A stretch of DNA of 64,000 bases, taken from Rhizophagus clarus. Taxonomy: Eukaryota > Glomeromycota > Glomeromycetes > Glomerales > Glomeraceae. The stretch is from positions 248,001 to 312,000 of the forward strand of contig BLAL01000062.1 in NCBI GenBank assembly GCA_015698045.1, read 5' to 3'. The position numbers were made by a program, and so were the translations under genes. This document shows, one piece after another, positions 1 to 13,559 of this stretch (its first letter is position 1; every line of letters starts with the position of its first letter). A model generated the notes under the pieces. That model had not been told where the DNA came from and did not search any database. It saw nothing but the letters and a program-made list of their open reading frames with translations.

Positions 1-600
1 TCTCTTGGTGCCGTTATTCCACTCCCAACTTCAAGAATTTACGTAGATCTGCTTGAATTGGCAATACAGAGAAGTCTTCCAGAACTTCTAATGGGTCTAA
101 TTTTTCTTTTTTAGGTTTAAATACTAACAACCGCAAGAACGATCATAATAAAACTCCTAAATCTGGATGTTCTACTAAGAAGATTGATCATTCAAGAAAT
201 GACCAGTCTAAGAAGCCTGATGTAAAACATTTAATCGCTGGGCTGAAGGCATTATTAGAACATTATATTTAGTTTAGTTGGGAGGGGTAGATAGAAGATT
301 CCACACTAACTTCTTGTCATGCATAGCATTCGCTTTATATGATGTTTCTTTTGTTTTATTAGATCGTAAAATTTTTATTTTTTTTTCTTTTTCGTTTCCC
401 TTTATTCCTTGAACAATTCTATAACTAGACTTCCTATTACACTAAAGAGAATGGGCTAGGGATATAGTAGTTATGAGATAGTTTGTGATCCTAGTGTGGG
501 GAACAGGCTGGCTTTGTCATGCTGATCTTTTGTATACTTTTCTATCTTTTTTCAGTAATAAAAGCACTTCTTTTGACTATAAAAAAAAAAAAAAAAAAAA
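1..600 (+). mobile_element. 3' end of an ORF1-like non-LTR retroelement, truncated by the window edge
   Basis: An open frame at 57-272 encodes a basic, Asn/Lys/Ser-rich tail ending in a short helical segment (VKHLIAGLKALLEHYI) and a stop at 270-272. The same kind of ending (basic Asn/Ser/Lys linker, then K-[IV]-KHLL-like helix, then stop) closes the retroelement copy at 32440-34092, so I place it in that family. A 300-base AT-rich 3' UTR follows, with AATAAA near 558 and a poly(A) run at about 581-600, then a short TAA repeat. A stop at 54-56 interrupts the frame upstream, so the copy is probably decayed. The 5' part lies outside the window. It could also be the end of an ordinary repetitive gene, but the genomic poly(A) favours retrotransposition. 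Confidence 0.6.
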
Positions 601-1113
601 TAATAATAATAAAATATTTTGATATCTAAAATTTAATTTATTTAGCATTATTTATTTTTAAAAATAACTGGATGAAATAATTGGGCTGGTGACAGTTAAA
701 AAGGGGGAAATCACTTTTTTGGTCAAAATTTAGATAAATAGACCATTTTACTGATCTCAGTAATGTAAACAAAATTAGTTTAATAACTAAAATTAGTAAA
801 AAAAAATGATTTCTTCCTTTTTAATTATTACCAGCCCTTAATATTTATAATACAAGTTACAGTTTTTAATCAATCTTTTAAAATTTAAAAAATATATATT
901 TAAAGCTCCTTTAACTATTTGTGTAGCAACTATATCCTGAATCAGTCAATTGGGAAGTACTATTTTTTTTTTTTAATTATCATGTGACAAGATCAATATT
1001 TTTGCGGCTGACCAGATTGAAAATCTCGATTATCAATCGTAAAAAATTTATTTAAAGGAAACAAAAAAAAAAAAAAATCTTGTTTCTTTTTATCTGCTAA
1101 CAGTTAAATCACA
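601..1113. other. Intergenic region upstream of the adenylosuccinate lyase gene
   Basis: AT-rich, with several A and T runs. It must contain the promoter of the gene starting at 1114, but I see no distinct element apart from poly(A)/poly(T) tracts at 961-974 and 1063-1077. Confidence 0.5.
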
Positions 1114-2969
1114 ATGATAAAAAATAAATACGAAAGTCCTTTAACTTCAAGATATGGAACATCAAAAATAGTTGAATTATTCTCACCAGCTAAAAAATTT
1201 TCTACTTGGAGAGAACTTTGGTTAAACTTGGCTATAGCAGAAAAAGAATTAGGTATAGCTGGTATAACCGATGAATCTATTAAAGAAATGAAAGCCCATT
1301 TGGTAAAAGAAAGCACATACATTTGCTTATACTGTTGCATGATGATTTTTATTAATTTTCCTTTTAAAAAAAAAAAAAAATGTTAGGTTTTGACTCCCGA
1401 AGATTTCAAAGCAGCAGAAGAAGAAGAGGAAAAAAGACGTCATGATGTTATGGCACATGTTCATGCTTTTGGTTTAGTAGCTCCAAAAGCTGCAGGAATT
1501 ATTCATTTAGGAGCAACGAGTTGTTATGTTACCGACAATGGAGATTTAATCATATTAAAACAAGGTCTTAACTTATTATTAGAAAAATTAGCAAAAGTTA
1601 TTGAAAGATTTAGTAATTTTGCTAAAGAATACAAAGATTTACCTACATTGGGATTTACACATTTTCAACCTGCCCAATTAACCACTGTTGGAAAGAGAGC
1701 TACTTTATGGATACAGGTTAATAAGTAAACAATATTATTTTTATTTAATTAATTAACCAAATTTTAACATTTATCATAAAAAAAAAAAAAATGTTTTTTA
1801 TTGATCAAAACTTAAGATGTTATAGGAACTTTTATGGGACCTTCGTAATTTAACTCGTGCTCGGGATGATCTTGGATTTCGCGGTGTTAAGGGTACCACA
1901 GGTACACAAGCATCATTTTTAGCTTTATTTGAAGGAGATCATGATAAAGTAAGCTTTTAACCCGAACTATATTTTATGTCTTATTATAATTCTTATAAAG
2001 GTCTTTTTTTTTTTTTATTAGGTAGAAGTTTTAGATAAACGAGTTACAGAACTTTCTGGATTCAGTGAAGCATATCCAGTTACAGGACAGACTTATTCTC
2101 GTAAAATTGATATTGATATCCTTAATGCCATCAGTTCTTTTGGATCAACGGCTCATAAAATTGCTACTGATCTAAGACTTTTAGCAAATCTTAAAGAAAT
2201 TGAAGAACCTTTTGAAAAAGATCAAATTGGAAGTTCGGCAATGGCTTATAAAAGAAATCCAATGCGTTGTGAAAGAGTTTGTAGTTTATCTAGACATTTA
2301 ATGGTTCTTGCTCAAGATGCATTAATGACAAATAGTGTACAATGGTTTGAAAGGACATTGGATGATAGGTATATATTAGTTTCATATTTAATATTTTAAT
2401 ATTTTTATTTTTGAATAACATTAATTTTAATTATATAGCGCCAACCGTCGTATATCTCTTCCAGAAGCTTTCATGACAGCAGATATAGTATTAACACTTT
2501 TACAAAACATTTCTGAGGGATTCGTTGTATATCCAAAAGTTATCGAACGTCATATATCACAAGAACTTCCTTTTATGGCCACGGAAAATATTATTATGGC
2601 CATGGTTAAAAAGGGAGGTGATCGTCAACAATGTCATGAAGAAATTCGCGTTTTAAGTAAAGAAGCTGCAAAACAAGTTAAAGAAGAAGGCGGGGAAAAT
2701 GATTTAATTGATAGAATTAAGAGATCGGAATATTTCCAGCCAATTCATGATGAAGTAATTAAATTGATTTAAATGTTTTTATGAACTTAAATTCTTTTTT
2801 AATATATATATACATATTTTTTCAGCTTGAATCTCTCATGGATCCCACGACATTTATTGGTCGTGCACCGCAACAAGTGGATAAATTCTTGAAGGACTAC
2901 GTAGAACCAGCTCTAAAACCATACTCTGAAATTTTACAAGTTATCGAAGAAGCGACTATAAAGGTCTAA
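1114..2969 (+). CDS. ADE13: Adenylosuccinate lyase (six exons)
   Basis: The enzyme acts twice in purine synthesis: it releases fumarate from SAICAR in the de novo path and from adenylosuccinate when AMP is made. Exons are 1114-1302, 1387-1716, 1826-1948, 2022-2368, 2439-2754 and 2826-2969; all introns are GT-AG and 73-109 bases long. The joined product is 482 aa, the usual length of the eukaryotic enzyme. The N-terminus ([20 protein letters not shown]) is typical. The ADSL/fumarase signature appears in exon 4 as [14 protein letters not shown], with Ala where many homologues have Pro. [12 protein letters not shown] and the TGTQASF loop are also present. The start was chosen because it fits the family N-terminus and no upstream in-frame extension is needed. 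The ends converge with the next gene (68 bases between stops). Confidence 0.95.
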
Positions 2970-3037
2970 ATTAATTACTCATGAAAAGTCCAAATTTATT
3001 CATTCCTCTGTAATAAATAAATTATAATAAATTATAA

Positions 3038-3681
3038 CTAAAAGTTAACACACACATATATTTCAGAAGAAATATTATTCTTACTTTTAGATAGCTCTTT
3101 CTGTCTTTTACTTAGAAAATCTGATCTTTTTTCTAGAGTGCTCATTAATTTAGGTACTAAAAAAACCCATTCATAGTAAGAATGAATTCCGATTCCTTGA
3201 AAATTTTATTAATAGAGTGACTTACAAAGAATTCGCATTTTCTTAATTTCATTGACCACCGGAGCATTTTTTGCGATTATATTTTGTTGAATATCCGACT
3301 TATCTAAGGGTTCGACGAGGGTTCGAAGAGACTACATTATATTAAAAATGTATGTTTAGTGATATTAAGTTTGAAAAGGAAAAATTATGATAATGTGATC
3401 ATTTTACCTTGTAATGATTGCATTTCTCTCTGATAGCAATATATTCTTCTTGTAATTTACGAACAGATGAACGTAATTGAGCGTATCTACCAAAAAAGAC
3501 GCGTTTTAGATTACAATTATTGTATTACATTTGTAATAACTTTTTTTTTTACCTTTCAAATTGTTCTTCATCTGATTCATAATCTGGACCAGCATGTGGC
3601 CAATTCTCAGGAAATGAATCGATCCAACTAATATTAAATTAAATACAGCGCGTCAGCGCGTCATAAAACGGTTTATCTAAC

Positions 3682-3714
<33 letters not shown>

Positions 3715-4113
3715 TTTTACCTTAAATCATCATAATTTTCCCTTATTTCAACTCTAACGCGCCCTTCTAAAGCATCTTTACGTTTTTGATCGTGAAGATA
3801 TTGAAGTTGTTCAAGAATTTGACGAATTGATTGACGATTAAAAGATTGTTTACGTTGTTTTTTATTATTCATGTTCACTATTAATTTATTATATAATTAC
3901 CAACTAGTTTATAAAAAAAAATAAATAAATGAATAAAATAATTAAAAAATATATACATTTTGTTAAAACAGAATCAATAACGGATAATGGTATTTGATCT
4001 TTTGCTCTTTCAGCTTTAGACAACCATTTTTCTGAAGGAGTAAAATCTTGTTCAATTAATTTTATTTGTGATTCAATAAATGCTTGTCTACGATTATAAT
4101 AATTTTGTTCCAT
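3038..4113 (-). CDS. Inner kinetochore subunit, Fta4/Nkp1-like (six exons)
   Basis: Probable subunit of the Sim4/COMA-type inner kinetochore (Fta4 in fission yeast, Nkp1 in budding yeast), a structural protein at centromeres. Exons on the minus strand are 4113-3957, 3877-3721, 3627-3553, 3486-3408, 3331-3226 and 3156-3038, which join in frame to about 230 aa. The order of elements fits the family from memory: an N-terminal FIESQIKLI segment, an LSKAERAKDQIPLSVIDSVL helix, a QSIRQILEQLQYLHDQ helix, a W-I-D-x-x-P-x-x-W motif (WIDSFPENWP), then a coiled coil (RYAQLRSSVRKLQEEYIAIR) and a second helical region (SLRTLVEPL...VVNEIKKMRIL). The tail is Lys/Ser rich. No catalytic motif is expected. The family call rests on recalled pattern, not on a search; the exon structure itself is well supported. 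Confidence 0.75.
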
Positions 4114-4164
4114 TGTCAATGTATGGTAAAGGTTGTGAAGACTAAAAGATTTGTGAGGAGAAGG

Positions 4165-4195
<31 letters not shown>

Positions 4196-4316
4196 ACGCG
4201 AAATTTCGCGACTATTTATAGGGTATCACTTGACTAATTAACTACCAATAACATCTATCAAAAGTAATTCACTTAACAGATAGTAATAAAATCATCATTA
4301 TTAATTAATTAATTAT

Positions 4317-5491
4317 TTATTTTTTTTTACGATTAGATATAATACGTTGTTGAACTTCATTATACTTTTCAACAAATTCATGATCATTTTGATGTAAATA
4401 ATTATCCACCACCAATTTTTCCATCTTTCTTTTTAATTCACTTTGAGCATTTTGATCATTTTGAAAAGGATAAAAACTAGATCTTAATTGATTCTTAATT
4501 TCAACACTAGCTATATTACATAAAATTTCAAGATCATGTAAACCAGGACGTAAATTTTCAGTATTTTCAATAGGAAATAAAACGGGACCAACTTGTGATA
4601 GAGCGATAAAAATTGTAATAAAAAGTTGTCTAAAAATTTTAATTCTTTCAAATATAATAAAATTTTTAAAGATATATGATAAAATAAAAGTATTTGATTG
4701 TGGATTTAAAATTAAAGAAGCTTCAATACAACCGATACTACAAAACACTATAACTCTCCAAAATCTACCAAATTGTCCTTTTCCTAATATATTTAGGATA
4801 AATAATATAAGTCCCGTTCCCAAATAAAAACCTGAAGAATAATTTCTTCCTACTAAAATATAATCCCTCTTCGTTTTACAATGACTCCAAGTACTAATAT
4901 CAGGACCGAATCTTTAAAGGAAAAAAAAAAAAAAGAAAGAATATAAATAATTATCCTTCGTTACACAACATACGCTACGGGACTAAACAATCAATTACCT
5001 ATCATAGGCGAATCGCTTTATTGGATCATTAAGTGTATCATAGGCTTTACGCAATAATATGAAATTTGATTCAGCTTGTTGTTCTGAATTTCGATCAGGA
5101 TGAAATGCAAGTTGACTATACGAAAAGAAAAAGGAGTTATTCGAAATGAATAAACAATATAACTAATATAAATAATGAATACTATGAATATATTCACTTA
5201 CAGTTTTCTTAAATTTGATTTAAGATCTTTAGGAGTAAAATCTTGACTAACGCCAAGTAAATCATAATAATTTGGAGGTATAGAATAAATCACTTCAGCA
5301 ATTGTATAGATTAAATATGTTAATACAACAAAAATATAAATTCTTCTACGATGTATTCTATGTTTTTGTTGACCAGGTTTTGGTATATTTTCTCCAGCTC
5401 GATAAACTGTTCTATAATATATATTTTGAATCCAATTTGTGACCAAACCAGGAAGAAATGACCACCCAAAAAAACTTAGCCACTCAGACAT
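4317..5491 (-). CDS. Membrane-associated J-domain co-chaperone (three exons)
   Basis: A DnaJ-type protein anchored in a membrane, most likely the ER, expected to stimulate an Hsp70 partner. Exons are 5491-5202, 5115-4999 and 4911-4317; they join to about 333 aa. A first hydrophobic helix (IYIFVVLTYLIYTIAEVIY, about residues 50-68) precedes the J domain, which runs from YYDLLGVSQDFTPKDLK through the HPD loop (FHPDRN) to LRKAYDTLNDPIKRFAYDRFGP and is split by both introns. Further membrane segments follow (GTGLILFILNIL, VIVFCSIGCIEASLIL, IFRQLFITIFIALSQVGPVLF). The tail is charged and ends RKKK, a possible KKxx-like ER retention signal. The layout matches fungal proteins annotated as membrane-associated DnaJ chaperones. 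About 200 bases separate it from the kinetochore gene downstream. Confidence 0.85.
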
Positions 5492-6244
5492 TTTTTAAAA
5501 AAGTGTGGATGATTTACAATTTGAAATAATAGAAAATGAAAAGTACTGTGTGAAGTAGTGTAATTGAAACATGTAAAAACTTCCTAAAGAAAAACTATAG
5601 GTTAGTAGACTAAAAAAATCAGTTGATCAAAACTAAACATGGTTGATCACGTGTAAGTCGCACTTACGTTTGACGCAATAACTGTATAACAAAGAAATGA
5701 CCATCATCATTGTTAAAATTGATTTAAGCCGGCAAAGCCGAGAACATTTAGAAACGATATTGATATCGGCATTTCCGTGCAATTAAAAAAAAAAAAAAAG
5801 AGTTTGAAATTGTTTTTGTTTTTGTTTTTGTTTTCTTTTTGTTTTCTTTTTGATTTTAAATCAATCACACGTGCAATGTGATAAAAAGAAATGGCGTACC
5901 TTTTTTTTTTTTTTTTACAGCCAACTTAAAGATTTGATGCGTACAATGATTGCGATTAAAAATATAATCTTATCCATAAGATAAATTAAAAAGAAAAAAA
6001 AAAAGAGAGATATATATATGTATATGTTCTCTTTTTTTTTTTTCTTGTTCCTTTTTCTTTTTGCATGAAAATTAAAAAAACGTGGTGTTACATTTGTAAA
6101 ATGTCATACAAAAAAAAAAAAAAAAAAAACTTTTTTTAAAACAACAAATAAGTTGTGTAATCTGATTATTTTATTTGTATATTTTAATTTAAAGTTTATT
6201 AAAAAAAAAGAAGAAGAGAATTATAATTGTATCACATTTCATCG

Positions 6245-6275
<31 letters not shown>

Positions 6276-7574
6276 TTTTTTTTTTAAACTTTAATAAAAA
6301 TGATAAATAAATTAGGAAGGTTTATTAAATAAAATTTTTTTTCGTTTAATTTTAAATTTATGGTTTAATTAAAAATGTAAATATTTGAGAGAAAGAAACA
6401 CAAAGAAACCAAATATTTTAAATTCTTTCTTTTTAAAAAAAAAAAAAAAAAAAATTTTTTTTTTTTTCATTTCACAAATTTCACAAATAATTCCGCAATT
6501 TTTTACAACTTTCACAACCTTCGCAGCTTCCACAAATTTCAATAAAATTTCACAAATTAAAAACAATCTCCTAACATTATTTACTTCAGTTACTATAAAA
6601 GAACTCTATCATTAACCTAAAAGATCATTCTATTATAATTCTCTGGTTTCATTTTAAAAAAAACAATTAAACAATGAAATATATTTTTTAAACCAATCAA
6701 TTATACGAATATACAATTATTGTTTTTTTTCTTTACAAACCAATAATAAATATTTTGATTTTTTTGACATCTAAAATCAGATGCAAAATGTAAACATTTG
6801 CGAGCGGGCACTACCGAATAAACTAAAAATAAATTAGGAATTTCCAATATTTCTTATCGTTATTGAAGTATGAAGTATGAAATATTTTTAAAGTATAGAA
6901 CAACGAAAATTTTTGATAACAGGATAACAGGCTTCCACTTTTGGACTTAATGGATAATATTTTTGTGACTTTTTGAAACAAGTTTTTGGACCAGATTTTC
7001 AAATCACACACAATTTTGGGTCCTCGAATCACAATTTCGGGACTTGTTTCACAAACTACTCGTTTATATTCACTTGTCGAAAAAAGTTTTTCAAATTAAG
7101 AATTTTTAATTTAGTAAAAAAAAAGAATAATATTTCACAATGATAATAAATGTAGCAGTATTATAATTTCTTTCATAAATTAATTTAAAAAAAAAAATAT
7201 ATAATTATTATAAAGAAATGATTTCATTATAATTATTATAAAAAGAATTTGAATAATAAATAATAAATAAAAAGATAATGTTTCATTCATCTTTTTTAGA
7301 CTTAATTCAATTCGATATTCTAGAACCGTAAAAATTTATGTACATTATTGTTTATATTCATCTTTTACACAAAGTCCTTGCCAATTACTTATGCCAAGAT
7401 TTGATCGAACTCCGACTTTTAATTAAATTATTTCACTTCCGAAAATGTTTCGCTTAGGATTTTCTTGGCAATTTCTTTTTTTGAAAGTATGGCGTAATTA
7501 AATAATGTAAACATATCTTTTAAATAATAATAAGAGAAATTTAACATATCTTTAAAAAGAGTGTGATCGGTGTA

Positions 7575-7860
7575 TTGTAGTGTATAGAGTATATATAATG
7601 TATAGAGTATATAGTGTATAGAGTATATAATGTATAGAGTATATAGAGTATATAATGTATAGAGTATATAGTGTATAGAATGTATAGAGTATATAGTGTT
7701 GTATTACTTGTAACTTGTATAGAGTGTATAGAAGTGTATAGAGTTGTATTATTGTGTATTGGATGTATAGTGATTACACTCTATACTCAAATTACACTAT
7801 ATATAGTTTATACTATATACGTATTCAATATACTATACTCTGTACACTATATACTTTATT
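7575..7860. repeat. GTATAGA/TATAC minisatellite with inverted halves
   Basis: Up to about 7760 the strand repeats blocks of GTATAGAGTATATA with variable spacing. From 7778 it switches to the complementary sense (ACTCTATACTC, ACACTATATA, ACTATATACG). The whole could fold into an imperfect cruciform. A short open frame crosses it but simply reflects the repeat. Confidence 0.7.
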
Positions 7861-9109
7861 CTACTTTATTGCTATACGTCAGACATCACGTACAGTGTAT
7901 CGTAATCAATGATGAAATGTTTTTTCTTTTAGTATATCATGCGAAATTCTGAAACATTTCCTTAAAAAAAAACATTAATGCATAGTTTATCTTACAAGTT
8001 TTTTTTTTTTTTCCTTAATTCCCTTCTAAGAAAAAAAAAGTTTTCCCTTAAGGATCTTATCTTTTTAGGTTTACATTTTTAAATTTTAGGTTATTATTTT
8101 TTTTTATGCAAATAATATAATTTAGAATATTTTAGAATATTTTAGATTTCGATTTCCCGAACAGAAACAATTTTTTTTTTTTTTTTCTTTTTTTTTCGCG
8201 GTAGATCTAAAAATAAACAATTCTAGAAGTTATTTTGGATAATTGGAGTAACCCACATGACTTTAAATGCCATGGGTTAACAAAAAAACAAATAATAATG
8301 CACCATCTCTATTTTGTAATCGAATAACGTAAGCAATATATTTTCAAATTCCAAATTTTTAATTATCACACGTTTCATTTTTTAAATGATAATGAAACAC
8401 TATTTTTTTTTTTTATTTTCTTCAAAAAAAAAAAAAAGTTTTATGGAAAATCCCTCTTTAAAAAACAACAATAACAACAACAACTACATCTTTACTAAAA
8501 GAAAAGAAAAAAAAAAAAAAATAGATCAACAACTTTCAATAAGTTTACTGGATTTACTGTAAATCTTTCAATTGAAACAAGGAGCAAAAAAAAAAAATTG
8601 GCGTTACCCTTAAAATTTGACTATGAAAATTGTAAAAATGATTATCTTGATACACTTCCTTACATTTTAAGATTCTATTCAAAAAATCGATTAAAAAACA
8701 TATTGTCGTACATTAATAAATAGAATGAACTCCCTTGGGTTTAGTGATTTTGATGATCACGAGCCTTTGTACTAAAAAAAAAAAAAAATCGTACGATATT
8801 TTTTTTTTTGAAAGAGAGGTTTCGGTATCACGGCCTAACATTTTCTTTTTTTAAAGACAAAAAGTTCAATAATAAATAAATACTTTTACCAGAATGAAAT
8901 CCATTTAACCTTTTGTAGAGGAAAGTAAAAAACCCTATTTAAGATGATTTGTTGATCAATGTAATGTTGACGTATTTGGTTTCCGAAATTATTAGTTATT
9001 AGACCTGTAGAAAAATTGTGGTGAATTCAACGAGTTAAAATTCTCCTACCTAATTTACACTTCGCAAGTAATATCAAGTACATTTTATATAAAAGACTTA
9101 TTAATAAAC

Positions 9110-9450
9110 ATATTTACCATATTTACCACCGAACATTATTAAACCCTATTAAACATAACATAAAATATATTAAACATAATTTAAATTAAACACATATTAA
9201 AATATAATTTACATTAAACATATTAAACATAATTATATTAAAATCCACATTAAAACATAATTATATACACATTAAACATATTTATATTCAAAATTAAAAC
9301 ATAATTATATTAAATCCACATTATTATATTAAAACTCACATTAAATTAAACATAATTATAAAACATAATTATATTAAAACTCTCATTTAAATATAAATCT
9401 TTTTATATTAAACTCACATATTAAAAAAAAAAACCTTATTAAACCCATAA
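9110..9450. repeat. Degenerate AT-rich tandem repeat (ATTAAACATAATTATATTAA type)
   Basis: Blocks of ATTAAACATAATTATATTAA alternate with CCACATTAAA or CTCACATTAAA for about 340 bases. Units are roughly 25-35 bases and imperfect. No coding potential. Confidence 0.6.
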
Positions 9451-11032
9451 AAACTTGATTAAGACATATTAATAATTGTAATATAATTAATGTGTTTAAT
9501 GTTTTCTTTAAAAGTTTTGGTTTCCTGTATGAAACACATGATTTATGTTGATTTTTTTATTAAAAGAAACTAATTTTGGTAAATTTTTATTTCAAATTTT
9601 TAAAGTTTTCCAATTTTATTTTCTTTAATATTATTATACATTAAATCAGATTTGCATTTATATGCATAATTTATAAAACTTATGACATGAACTGAAAAAA
9701 AAAAAATAATGTGTTATCATTTGACGCAATTTTATATTTGAAAAAGCCTTTGTTCTTTTTCAAAAATAAAAAAAAATAAAAAAAAAATAAATTTTATGCA
9801 CATATGACGTATAACATATCCTTTTGAATTAATTAGACGTGATGATATTCTTTTAAAATACTATCATTAAATCAAAATAAATTAAAAAATTTTCTTTTAG
9901 AAATTTTTAAATGAACGTGTGGAGAGATTTGTATCACATTATTACATTCAAAAAGCAAACAATAAAACTTGCTTGTGCATTGCATGCATATAACAACATT
10001 TAAAACTTTTTAAACGCAGGAAAAAAAAACAGGGAATATTTTTCAACAATGTGGGGTAATTCTTGGACCCAATAATCACTTTTTTTTGCTTAGGTAAAAT
10101 GCAAATTTGTAATTGCATGAAAAGAGAACAATCATTCAGAAACAAAATGGGTTTTGATTACAGATAATTTTTACGTAAAGTTCTTTCTGTTTTTACGTAA
10201 AAAATGACACACAATAAAAAAAAAAAAAATTTGAACCTTACACAAAAAGTCGGAATCAAATTTGTTTTTAATTTTACTGCAACTTTGAACAAAGAACAAA
10301 TATATATTTTTGATCATTTCCAAATAGAAAAATAAAGATGCAAAACCTCCTGATGTAAATGTAAAAAAAAAAAAATTTTTTTTTTATTTTAGTCAAAGAT
10401 TTTTTTTTTTTTCGTTTTTGATTATTATTATTATTATTATTATTACTATTATTATTTTATATATATATATGTTTATATTATACGCAACTTATGTATAATA
10501 TATGTATATATAATTGAATTACACAAGAATAAAACAAAAGCGAGAATGGAAATTAAAGAAATTTACAAGTAAAATAAAGTAATAAAATAATAAATTGAAA
10601 TAATAATAATTAATAATCATGAAATAAAACAAAATAAAATAAAGATTATTAATATAAATTATTTTACATTTTACGAAAATCTAAGAAAAGATTAATAATA
10701 AAAAAAGTACTACTATACAAAAGATTTTCATCATTCCGGAAATTAGAATAAATTAAAAAAACCTCTTCACGCTTTCACCAAATAAATTAATTATAATGTA
10801 AAAAAAAAAAACCAATGTCCGAATTAAAATTACATTTTTTTTTTCGTCGTGAAAGTAATGTAATAAAGTTCCGGCCCTTTTTTTCCCAATTATGTAATAT
10901 TGTATAATATTTTTACACTCCAGAGCGTAAAAAAAAAAAATAATAAATAAATAAAATAAAATAAAAAAAAAATAAAAAAAATAAAAAAATATATAAAAAA
11001 AATTATGTAAAATTTTTTTAAATAAATAAAAA

Positions 11033-13366
11033 TTAATTATTATACCAAACGTTTACATCTTCATGATTCTGTGAAGCAACAATTATAGGATCTACTACAG
11101 AATTAACGGGAGAACCGGCACTACTTTGTGAAAATTGATTTTCAATTGATGCCGGTGACCCATGATCTGGTGATTGATGCCCTGTAGGTGAATTGGCTGA
11201 TGGGGATGTGCTTATGCTAAGTGGGCTAATTCCACCATTTTGTGTCCACATTTGATTTGCCGTTGTTGGTATTTGATTCCATACATATAACGAATTTGCA
11301 TCCCAAAATGTTCCACCAGGATTTAAAGTAGTACCATTAATATCAAGTGGTTTTGAATTACTTAAAGGCATCATGGGATTAAATGTTCCAGATGTTGGTA
11401 CAGTTATAGGAGCGTTAAGTCCAGATGTTGTCATTGGAATTTGACCAAGTTGAGTTGATAATAAAGCATTCTCATCCAAAGTAGATTGTGTTGACATAAA
11501 ATCAAAGCCCATTTGTTCATTTTCAGAAGTGAATGTATGTTGGTCAGGTTGAGAATCATCCGTTAATATGTACAATGGTCTTTCATGAAATTGGGGTGGT
11601 GAAGCATTTTGTGGATAATGTGAAAAATTTTCAGGTAAACTACTTGAAAGTATTTGTTGTTGATTATTTTCAACAGATTTTAATTCTACATTCGGAGTTG
11701 TTGCACGTCTTTTAGCCATGGGTGGTCTACATGATCTTCCATTCATAGGCGTCATATGATTTGGTGAATTAGGAGGATTTGAACCTGGATGAAATAACAT
11801 TGCAACTGATTGTCGTGCTTGTTGAGCTGAAAAAGCTGCTTCTAAATTATGAACTTTATCTCTAAGATCCCATGCTGCACTATGATCAACGCAAACTTTA
11901 AGAACTCCTAAAGTTCTTAATAAATGATCATGAGCCAACCTTGAGATTCTAAGATCATGTGATGACATATTTACTAAATGAATCATTGATGCTGCCACTA
12001 AACAATAAACTCCATAATTTCCTCCACGAATTGGATATTGAAATACAATTGGACCCCAATGTTCAAACATCTTTTGTGCAATTTGAGATATATTATTGGC
12101 TGATAAGGTACACATATTTAAATGTTGAGAATGTTGTGTTCCTTTAGAATTATCTAAACTTGTAATATATGGTCTATGAAGTAATATTACTACAGTGTGA
12201 TATAAAATGTTAATGAAACCAGCGAAATGTGATGAAGGAGTTTGTGGAAGAGAATTAGGACTAGCTTCAATTTCTTGTTGACATCTAAGTTTTGGTGGAA
12301 GTGCTTGTAACCAAGCTTCTAATGCGTTATCAAGAATTTGTAATTTTGGATTTGATGACCATGCTTGTAATGGAGAACCAGCACCTACTGGTGCTATTAC
12401 TAACATCACACTAGCGAGAATCTTTGTAAGTCGTACAAGATGAACAAATTCGGTTTGAACTTGAAATTCTTGTTCATCATCATAATCATCTTTATGTGGA
12501 AGTTCAATATCAGTGTTGGATAATGAAATGACGACCTCTCTTCCTTGAGCACCACTCATAAATTGATCACATAAGAAACAAACTTGCCACACACGTTTTC
12601 TACAAATCATATCCTCCCGAGATACATTTAAATTCCATTTATCAAAATTTTTATTTAACCCTAAATCTTGCGCCATTCTAATAATAACACCAAAATATAA
12701 CCAACTTCTAAAGAAGAAACCAGGTCTACGAATCCCTTCTTGATATTTCAACATTAAAATTTGGGCTTGTACGGTGGATAATCTTGGAGTATCTAAGAAA
12801 TCATCCAATAGATCTATAAAATAAGATAAAAAAAAAAATTTTTTTAGAAATCATTGGCGCAGCAATATTGGGGGGGTTTTTTTTTTTTGAAATTTTACCT
12901 TTAGCACGATTATAATAAGCAAGTCCAGCAGTTTCTGGTTTCATGGGATCTAAACGAACATTTACATCATCAGAGTATTTTGCGCCCATAGCGAATACGG
13001 AATAAACCAATAGAGGTGAGAGAGGATTTGATTTGTCGTTAAGGCGTCTTAAAAACGAAGATTTATGTAATATTGGAACATAAGGGTGAACATGAAGGAA
13101 GTACAAGTTGATTAGGTGATTGGCCAATTCAGGTGATGGAGTACAATTGTTTGAAGGGATTTGATAGTATGGTAATGGAGGTTCGGTCAGGACGGACATT
13201 TCCGGTGGAACTTCTGCATCGCCATTTTTAAGCATTCGTCCTTCCATCGAGTAAATATAGTTAGCTCGACCAGAATAGTCTATTTTCATTTGGCCCAAGA
13301 CATCTGTGAGCGTGTCAACATAATCGACGCTGTCTTCTTTTTTTTTTTTTTTTTTTTCATATATAT

Positions 13367-13425
<59 letters not shown>

Positions 13426-13526
13426 TAAGACCGGAGAATTTGGACGAGAATGGGGGGGGAATAAAAAAATTTTTTTTTTTGAGGAGAAAGGGAAATTTAA
13501 AAATGAAACAAGAACAAAAAAAAATA

Positions 13527-13559
<33 letters not shown>

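Larger units (their letters stand above)
5492..11032. other. Long intergenic region with low-complexity DNA, no gene recognised
   Basis: It holds the J-protein gene's promoter on the left and the 3' UTR of the regulator gene on the right. I see homopolymer A/T tracts throughout, a GTATAGA-type minisatellite (7575-7860), an ATTAAACATAATTATATT-type repeat (9110-9450), an ATT microsatellite (10420-10460) and TA-rich stretches. Open frames here (for example 6369-6615, 7671-7952, 9948-10145) are short, low-complexity and lack any family motif, so none is called. Confidence 0.6.

Noticed and set aside
1717..1728. Read-through ends of the adenylosuccinate lyase exons (for example QVNK-stop)
   Set aside because: GT-AG introns restore the conserved protein; the read-through residues are not conserved.
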